Assembly: GCF_030253575.1 (NCBI RefSeq) | Contig: NC_080569.1 | Coordinates: forward strand, 2,190,001 to 2,254,000 | Length of the DNA: 64,000 nucleotides | Reading direction: 5' to 3' | Source of the DNA: Rhododendron vialii | Lineage: Eukaryota; Streptophyta; Magnoliopsida; Ericales; Ericaceae | In this document: positions 52,466 through 64,000 of the stretch, piece after piece | How the letters are laid out: each line of letters starts with the position of its first letter | Numbering within the stretch: position 1 is the first letter of the stretch | Program-made: the position numbers and the translations under genes | The notes under the pieces: generated by a model | Seen by the model: only the letters and a program-made list of their open reading frames with translations | Databases searched by the model: none | Told to the model about the DNA's origin: nothing

Positions 52466-54455
52466 ATGAGGAAGATTGTGCATTATCTTTTCTCAGGAAT
52501 GGAATTGTAACAGAATTTATTTACTAGCTATTTTGTGATATTAAAGTGATAGGGAAATTCACCATTTTGGCTTGTTTTTGTGATGGCATGCTAATGTGAA
52601 ACCCGTACGTCATGTGTCCATTTTTATATCAAAAATCGAATGTAGTTTAACTCATTGTCTTGATGCAATTGGTGTGCATTGAAAGAGATCATTTTGCTTG
52701 TTTGGGTCTATCGTGCAATTGCTGGGTCTCATTGGGAACTCCTCCTGTCTTACCGTGTTACTTTTCAAACAGTAGCATTCTCCCTTTCATGTTTAAGGAG
52801 AAAAACCGTGGTTCTTTAACAGAGAGAGGCTCTAAATGGAAGAGAACAGTTTTTGTTGTTCAATAAGTGTACAGGGTAATTTTAGTGTATATTGATATTT
52901 TAGTCATTTAAATTTATAGGGGTAATATGGTCATTTTAGTATACATCGGTATTTTAGTCATTTTAAATTTTAGTATATATGTAATTGGACTAATGTTTGG
53001 GTCGGGTTTACTTTTAAATAAATAGATCGGATTGGGTATGGGTATGGGTAATTAGATTCATAGTTAATAGGTCTAAATAGGTCAATGACTCATTAAAAAT
53101 CCAACCCACTTATAGCTTATTTAATTTGGCCCAAATCCGCGCTCATTTGCCACCCGTAGATTAAAGTAGGTATACATACGAGCTTAGAGCTGATCGTTAA
53201 AAGGAAAGAAGAAGCTATAAGCTTACGGGTATTAAAAGTTAGAAACTTCGAAGCTATTAATAGTAAAGTAGTTTGATTTTTTTAATAAAAAAATTTTAAA
53301 ATCAACCTAATGAGCTGATAATAGTGAATATATGAATATGTATTAAAAGATATAAAAAAAATAATAGTCCGTTGCTTTGCACCTAATATGATTCTACTCA
53401 AACCCCATTCTGTCACTCTCGTCACATGCGCACATAGATATGTGGAAACGTATATATATTGAGCAGAGATCAACACACACACAAAAAAAGGATCAGAGAT
53501 CAGAAACAAACACAACCAAAGAGTTGCCTTCTCAGTTGTTTCGCCGCCTCATCTTCGTTGGCTTTGTGCCTCTGATCCCGTGGAGTAAGAGAAAAGGATC
53601 TCGGTGAAAGACTCGTTGAGAGTGAGGTGGCTCGTTCAATGGACGGACAGTCCGATCCATTTTGGCGGACGGTTGCCATGGCACGGTGGAGATGAGGGAT
53701 TTTGTTCCGATGTAGTAGTATTTGGGGGAGAGAGAGATGGAAAAGAAAAAAAAAAAAACAAGTCTTTGAATAGAGGTGACAATTTCATTCCATATTTTGT
53801 AACCCGTCCAAATCCGTCCACTTATAATTCAATCCAATCCACCCATATTAGATAATGGGTTGATAAACTCATATTTATATGAATTTAAATGAGTTAAAAA
53901 TGGGTTCAATAGAGGTTAGACTTAAAAGACTCAAATTCACTTGTTTTCTTCTGCCACCGTGTCTCGCTGTCTTCTTTCTCGCTGTTCTTCTTTCATTTTT
54001 ATATCAATGGTATCCAAATTGACTTGGAGTAAAATGTTTGCAATCACTGTATCTCGTTTGTCCTTCATAAATTTTTTGAAAAAGAAAAAAAAATAATTCA
54101 AAAAGCTGTCTTTTGACTCTCTTTTTTTTTTTTTGTCTTTTGCAAAAAAGAAAAGAAAAGAGTTTTGATTAATTTTTTGTTTTACTTTTTCAGTTTATCT
54201 GATCAAAACGAATCAATAAGTCACAAAGTTTGACGCAAAACTAACAAATACGAAAAAATTTTAAATGAAGACAAAAAAAAATGTTTTCTTTTTTTCGCAA
54301 GGTATGTGATTCGTGTGCGTAGGAGTTAAATGAGGAATCAATTGTTGCGATAAGCCCGACCGGCCTCTAAGATATCCTTACAATCTTTTCCAAAATTGGC
54401 TTCCTTTAATTATCTCTAGTCGGGTTACTAATGTTTTTGTCAATTCATTTTGGAA
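52466..54455. other. Intergenic DNA with weak repeats, no gene seen
   Basis: The region about 52990-53160 carries GGGTCGGGTTT and TTTGCCACCCGTAG phrases related to the GACCCG-rich repeat at 55135-55275, and 53775-53900 has similar AACCCGTCCA sequence. The open frame at 53604-53855 is unrecognised. Confidence 0.35.
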
Positions 54456-54571
54456 AATGATATTGGCACTCCAAAAATTGATGCAGGTACTCCAAAAAAT
54501 AAAGGAAAATGGCTTTGGAGTTACACTAATTTTGGAGTGCCAGCATCAATTTTTGGAGTGCCAATATCATT
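54456..54571. repeat. Perfect 29-bp inverted repeat, hairpin of about 116 nt
   Basis: The left arm (54456-54484, AATGATATTGGCACTCC...) is exactly complementary to the right arm (54543-54571, ...GGAGTGCCAATATCATT), and pairing continues inward with one mismatch over 12 bp. It could be a tiny MITE or a hairpin able to yield small RNAs. Confidence 0.8.
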
Positions 54572-55134
54572 TTTTTTTCAAATTTTCTCGATAATGAGAA
54601 AAATCAGAAAAGTCAAACAATAAAACAGTTATGAAAAGATGTTTAGGAAAGACAAAATCAGCGGGAAAAAATGACTTATTTCACAAGATACGACTTGAAA
54701 TTACGAAAACAAAAAACACTAGATACAACCTGAAATCAAAAAAAAAAAAAAAAAACATTCTTAACTTTTCGTAACAATTCGTCGAACTAACTTATTGATA
54801 TTACAGGTATTGCAAGTTTTCCTGTTCAAGGAGATCACAGCCTGAAGCTTTTACATTCTATATACAAACCAATTCCAAAGAAGAATTATATAAACGTGTG
54901 AAATATTGTTCCCAATTTCCCATTGCAATTCACTCCTCCAGTTCCTTCCGACAATCTTTGCTTCAAATTTTTGTAACTTATTGATTCGTCTCGTCGAGAG
55001 GAATCAGAAAAGTAATTTTTTTTTTATCGAAACTCATAATTTTTTTTAAAAAACAAAAGAAGTAAAAAAAGATATCACAGATAAGGAACCGTGTCGGGGA
55101 TGGAAGGAAAAAAAAAAAAAAAGAAGGGAAAAGT
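54572..55134. other. AT-rich intergenic DNA, nothing recognised
   Basis: Contains another relic of the GATTCGTCTCGTCGAGAGGA terminus (54981-55000), as in the inverted-repeat element at 28387. No coding signal. Confidence 0.35.
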
Positions 55135-55275
55135 AAAATGGGTCGGGTCGGGTGAGTTTGGATTGACCCATATTTGACCCGACCCGTTTCAACCCATTTA
55201 CTATTTGACCCGCCCATATTTGACCCGTAATCCATTTCAACCCGCTCTGACCCGCCCATTTGTCACGTCTACTTT
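55135..55275. repeat. GACCCG-rich transposon-type repeat fragment
   Basis: Alternating GGGTCGGGT, TTGACCCGACCCG and TTTGACCCGCCCA phrases, ending CCCATTTGTCACGTCTA. Such GACCC-rich sequences are widespread plant repeat ends; no border or target duplication is defined. Confidence 0.45.
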
Positions 55276-56389
55276 TGGACATAAAGATGGAAGACAGAGA
55301 AAAGGTTGCATACTTGCATCTACAACGGTCAAGCCAATAGACATCGTATATCTTCCATCATAGATCTAATAGTTTGGCTATGTTTAAGTGATGATACAAA
55401 AACCATAGCCCATGACAAAAACCAAATTACAAAGTCAGACAATTTCATTAAATTAAACTTAAAGACAAACTATTCAGAAAAATCACCAACGGTAGCTAGG
55501 GTCGTTCTAATCCATTTGAACCAAACACAAGAATTCTCATTTGATCGATCAGGAGCAACAACCGCAATCTAAAAAAAAATATTGTGCTTCCAACTTGAAA
55601 TTTCAAGCACGAATTCAACACAATGGATTATAGCCTTGTATTTCTGTTTGAATAGTAACTGAGTTAATTGAGACCAATGATTAATTCCACCATTTGCAGG
55701 CTGCATGCACTGTAAACTGCAGGCATGTCAATCATTTTGAGTCTGGTTCAAGCACAACTAATTTAAGTTTTATATCTAACTGTAGTTGAGTTCTATTTTC
55801 ACATTAAATTAATGCAGTAGAAAAGGAGCCGATGAAAGGAATTTGATGAGGTAGCCTATTTGAAGCAGCCGATGAAAGGAATTTGATTCTTCTGAGAACA
55901 TCAAACATGGAGTTTTGTGGAATGCTAGTTTGCCAAGTAGTTTCGTTTATTTTTTGGAAACATTTTTTTGCCGCAAACATGGACTTCTCTCTCATTCATT
56001 TCTGAGGTTCAGATCTGCATTTGTAATAGGAGAAGAAATAGTGATTTCCTACGATGGATGGATGGGAAAAAAGTTTCCCAATTGAGAGAGAACAAATGAG
56101 TCTACTGTCTCATAAGCCTTCACACTTAGAAAGCCAAGAAATGTGAAACCACTACTGCTCATTCATTCGATTAATTATCACACTCTAGCACACAAACTAA
56201 TGCAAGCATTGTGGCACAAAAAATTTCTTCTTCTTTTTTTTTTTTTTTTTCTAAGTCTTAATACACACAATATACACTACTGCTCATTCATTCGATTAAT
56301 TATCACTCACTAGTTATTAAACCCATTGTTGATGCTCTTAGATTTGTTCCCTTGGGATAATTTAGCATGCGGAAGATTCGAATCTTTAT
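55276..56389. other. Intergenic DNA before ABP1 copy 3, no gene seen
   Basis: A duplicated phrase GCCGATGAAAGGAATTTGAT lies at about 55828 and 55868, and TACTGCTCATTCATTCGATT occurs at about 56151 and 56279. No coding evidence. Confidence 0.35.
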
Positions 56390-58270
<1,881 letters not shown>

Positions 58271-58461
58271 CATTCAAGTTACAACCTTGCTTCCTCGATC
58301 ATATACTGATCTGGGATACGGTCTTGACTTCTTCTCCTTCTATCATGCGCTATTCCTGAATATAAGGATCGTGCATGAGCTGAGGCTCTGTACATATAAT
58401 ATAATGAGGATGTAATGAAAAAAGATAAAGATAAAGAGAGTATGTAATCAAATTTGCTGGT

Positions 58462-58466
<5 letters not shown>

Positions 58467-58510
<44 letters not shown>
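58467..58510. repeat. (CT)n microsatellite downstream of ABP1 copy 3
   Basis: An uninterrupted CT run of 44 bp in the same position relative to the gene as 51312-51380. Confidence 0.96.
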
Positions 58511-58512
<2 letters not shown>

Positions 58513-58530
58513 GTAGTTTTCCCCTGTTTT

Positions 58531-58647
58531 GGTTTGTTTTTTAAGAATGAAGTTTTTCCTTTTCTTTTCTTTTTTTGGGGGTGGGGGTGGGGCTAGACTT
58601 TCTTGTTAACCAAAAGAGGGAAAAACTTCATTCTTAAAAAACAAACC
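58531..58647. repeat. Perfect 29-bp inverted repeat
   Basis: The left arm 58531-58559 and the right arm 58619-58647 are exactly complementary (GGTTTGTTTTTTAAGAATGA... against ...TCATTCTTAAAAAACAAACC) around a 59-nt G/T-rich loop. The loop-proximal GTTAACCAAAAGAGGG is the reverse complement of the sequence at this place after copy 2 (51425-51440). Confidence 0.85.
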
Positions 58648-58936
58648 AACCTTTAATACATTACTTCGGACATAATTGTGTCCGAAACCGTTTGATGCAT
58701 ATTAATCTACGTGCATCGAATGGTTTCAGACATAGTTGCTCCATATGTCGTCTCTCTGGATTCATAGATAACATCCAAAACAAAGGAACAATATCCGACA
58801 TTTTCACTTGCCACGTATTTTCTAGTGATCTGTCAAATCATCTTATTTCAGGGTTAGAAAAACAAGAAGTCTAAAATTCGGCCAACTGTAGTAATAACGA
58901 CCCTTAAAAAATTAGTAACTCGTCCCCAAGTGAATA

Positions 58937-59023
58937 CTCCAACTTCCACTTGCACAAAAGCAACCACCGAATTGTTCTAGAACGGGTTGACATGTATGTA
59001 GAGAGAGAGAGAGAGAGAGAGAG
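58937..59023 (+). promoter_or_regulatory. ABP1 copy 4 proximal promoter/leader, matching copy 1
   Basis: CAACTTCCACTTGCACAAAA, then CAACCACCGAATTGTTCTAG, then (GA)n, as before copy 1. It shows that copies 1 and 4 share an ancestral promoter. Confidence 0.55.
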
Positions 59024-59642
59024 GAAGAGAAACGGTGATCTTCTTGGCACTAACGCTTCTGTTCTGTCTGAAGGCCGCCGAAGCTTCACACTGTTCAACT
59101 CACGGTGAGTTCATCTTTGAATTCCAAAATGCCAAAAAAAGACTTTTCAGGAGGAGTCAAATTTGAAGCAAATGGTGCGGAGCCAAATTCATGTTGAATT
59201 TGACACTCTATTTGATATCAAGGTTGGGTCATGCCAAAAGTTATCATTTCTATGCCACGTAGGATTTAAAGCCATCGATGGGAGATTCCTAAAATTCTTG
59301 GTATCTGAATTTTGGGCTTCTTTTCCTGTAGTTCTTGTGTTTTGTAATTTGTAGATGTAGAGTAATTTTTCGGGTACTATTTCTGTCCCAATTCCGTGCA
59401 TTTCTTGGCTTGTAGTTTCCTTTTTTCGTAATGCAGAGTGTTCCAGGTCAACTTGTGCACATGACACATCGACTAATCCCTACAGCCCCTCCCGCACCCG
59501 TTTCATATGCTTACACGTGAAGGTGAGTAGCCCCAAGAGTTACTAAGAAGGAAAATCGAACTTGAGACTTTAGGATGGATCAAATCCCAAGTCCAAGCCA
59601 AGACCACTACTAGATGGTTTGGCAGCATGCTTGGATTACTTA

Positions 59643-61099
<1,457 letters not shown>

Positions 61100-61235
61100 T
61101 AACATTCTGAAAAAGCCACATGCCGCTAACACCTTCAAATAGTGTATAAAGGATGTTCTATGAAATGAGTGCTTGCTAATACCTGTAGTTTTTAAGATAT
61201 AACTACCATTAAGAGTTAGGTACTTGGCAGGTTGA

Positions 61236-61487
<252 letters not shown>

Positions 61488-62271
61488 TAGCAATTCGGCA
61501 TGGTTTGTATGATTATTTGTTCTTAGTCTTTGTGCTAAATAATGTAAGGGTTTGTTGTTCCCATGACAGAACAACTTTTAGTGTTGTTAAATCATGTCCT
61601 TGGTACAAAAAATGCAGCTCTCTACAACACTATTCCAAATGGGGTCTCCATCTGTACTTAAATGGATTTACAAATATGCATAGTTAGCCACAATGTTTAA
61701 AGGAGTGGTGTCCTTTTGTGGAGGTTCTTCTAATTCCTCATCGAAGTAACATCGTCTTATCTTGCACTTTTAGACCTTAGTGGAGCTGAAAAGTAACTGT
61801 TCATTAACCAGGGTAGTTGAGCAAATTTCAGACAGATACTCAAGCTATCTATTTACATTTACCAAATACTTTCAGAAACCAGAAACGGGTAGCCATTTTC
61901 AGTTTCACAGGACTAGAGGACGGTTAGATGGGGAAGAATCAAATCTGAATTATATCCCAAGAAGGCTTGTGTGGAATAAAACTGAGGCAGCCAGTGGCTG
62001 AATACACCTAGCTAACTGCTCTGAGGGCTAATATTAGAGACATGCCTAACTTTAAGCATTATTTACAAAAGCTGCTGCTCTTACTCATGTTCTTGTGAAA
62101 AAGAGCAACAGCAGAAAAACTAAGGAGAAGAAGTTTTGCACGGAATTTCAGGAGACTAACAATGGGCCTCAATCCATGGAATGAAATTGAAAAGAAAAAA
62201 GCGTGGATGTATGAAGGAGAAAAGATAAAACAACAAAAGATGCTTTGTTGCAGCAGTAGGGAATCTACTAG

Positions 62272-62439
<168 letters not shown>

Positions 62440-63159
62440 TAAGATATACTCTTCTTGCATCATTTTGCATGTTTCAGATTTACCACATTTCATTGTCATG
62501 GTTGCATACAGTATCCTCCGTTTATATTTTTCTTATTTGTTAATCACAAGGCGGTGTACTAAGATGCTGGTAAAACGGCCAGGAGATCAAGTCATTAGAA
62601 TAATTAACCATTGACAAACTAGAGGGTCAAGGGTGAAAAGAAATGAACTTTTTTACATGTTATGTTACTCACTTCAATCACAGAGCTTAACTTCGCCACA
62701 AGATAAACTGTCCAGCTGCGAAGAACTACATTCTCTAATTATGCTTCTCATGCAATCTTCTTAGATGCCGCCATAAGGTGGTTCTCTTGAAAACTTCAAC
62801 TTGTGGTGGAGGGGATCATCTCCAACATTACTGCTCGCTCACTGTACGTTCATATCCAATGAAGCCTAGGGTGGCTTTGTTATGCTATGATATCTCCACA
62901 TCCATCACAATTGTAGCTTTTTTTCTTTGCCGATCAAAAAAAAGGAAAGAAAGACCAAAGTTACAATCCTTCAATCATCTGATGTTGGTCCAAAGGAAAA
63001 TGACAATGGTAGTCAATGAGTCTACTGATGAGGACAATCGATCATTGAAGGACTCTTTCTGCATGAAGAACTTGTTAGAACAATATCTTATAATGTCTGT
63101 GACAATCTATTACTGGAACTTTCTGATGTATCGTGTTTCGCACAAGTAATCACTGCTGA

Positions 63160-63276
<117 letters not shown>

Positions 63277-63279
63277 TAG

Positions 63280-63867
63280 AATTCAAGTCCCAACCTTGCT
63301 TCCTTGATGATATATTGACCTGGGAAACGGTTTTAGAATGGGGTTTTGTTTTGTTTTGTTTTGTCCTGCCATATGTTCTAGAATTCAAGTCACAATCTTG
63401 CTTCCTTGATGGTATACTGATCTGGGATACGGTTTTGAATGTCTTTGTCTTGCTATACGGTTTTGAATGGTTTTGTTTTCTTCTCAACTTTTCTGGTAGC
63501 TTTAGTCGGTATTTGGTCTATACTTTTTCGCCCATAAACACACATGGTTACTTCCGTGTGGGATGGAGGAAGATAAGGGGAGGCTATTGCACAATGCCGA
63601 CATTGAACAAATTTGGCAAACGTGCACGAGCTGAGGCTATTTGAATAAATGCGCATGAGCTGAGGCTGGAAAGATTGAGTGGCCAAGCCAAGGCAGGGCT
63701 GAAGGAGCATTCCTGGGTAGTTTTCTAAACAGGGCTGCCATAACTGGCTCATTTTATTTCTGGAAAGCAGGGGACTACGAGATCAATGCAGTAGTTATCT
63801 GTTTGGGTCATGTTCAGAGAAACAGAGCCATAGACTTCATGGAAAACAAAAAGTTCCATGGAATTGG
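63280..63867 (+). other. ABP1 copy 4 3' flank with local duplication
   Basis: A unit with AGAATTCAAGTC.CAA.CTTG and ACCTGGGAAACGGTTTT / ATCTGGGATACGGTTTT occurs twice at about 63279-63340 and 63379-63440. GCAT(/C)GAGCTGAGGCT is repeated at about 63625 and 63652. Confidence 0.55.
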
Positions 63868-64000
63868 TGCCTATGAATCGTAAAATCACACAACAGGTTT
63901 CGATAAGAGCTTATATATTGCTTAGCAAAAAAAAAAAGAGAGCTTATATCCAATTGCCTATGAATCGTAAAATCACACAACAGGTTTCGATAAAAGCTTA
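63868..64000 (+). repeat. Tandem duplication at the right edge, 87-bp period
   Basis: TGCCTATGAATCGTAAAATC, then ACACAACAGGTTTCGATAA, begins at about 63868 and again at 63955, cut by the window end. Confidence 0.8.

Overview
The window is nuclear DNA from a flowering plant, most likely a eudicot. It is AT-rich, its genes carry GT-AG introns, and MITE-type DNA transposons and tRNA-derived SINEs lie between and inside the genes. The protein families are plant ones: AHP, FANTASTIC FOUR, RF298-type RING, plant MBD, RPH1 and ABP1. All gene models here were read by eye from exon/intron boundaries and family resemblance; no search was run.

Left part (1-30 kb). The 5' part of a histidine phosphotransfer (AHP) gene lies on the minus strand at 1511-2404, and its last exons are not visible. 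A repeat-rich gap follows, then a single-exon FANTASTIC FOUR-domain gene (6000-6608, +). Next is a four-exon DNase I-like / EEP-fold gene on the minus strand (8865-13030) with a 2.5 kb first intron full of SINEs and a tandem repeat. About 8 kb follows in which I see repeats but no gene. A two-exon RF298-like RING E3 ligase gene (20982-26255, -) has a nested hAT element in its intron.

Middle part (30-40 kb). A two-exon CW-zinc-finger/MBD gene (MBD4-like, 30274-33233, +) has a MULE-like element with 9-bp target duplications in its intron. A four-exon chloroplast membrane protein gene, RPH1, lies at 36067-39010 (+).

Right part (40-64 kb). This is a tandem array of four copies of AUXIN-BINDING PROTEIN 1 (ABP1), all on the plus strand, with the five-exon structure of ABP1. 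ABP1 is normally a single or low-copy gene. Copies 1 (40836-44876) and 2 (47677-50917) are open and correctly spliced in silico, but each departs from the canonical protein: copy 1 ends KYEL instead of KDEL, and copy 2 has Asn in place of the first metal-binding His. Copy 3 (about 56390-58270) lacks exons 1 and 2 and is broken. Copy 4 (about 59005-63279) has all five exons but no usable start codon and a 1-nt loss at the start of exon 3. No copy in the window is therefore a fully canonical ABP1. Paralogous introns serve as empty sites that date several transposon insertions, including a Stowaway nested in a Harbinger-type element.

The array runs close to the right edge, so more copies may lie beyond it. 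The host genes are independent transcription units; nothing suggests operon-like organisation.
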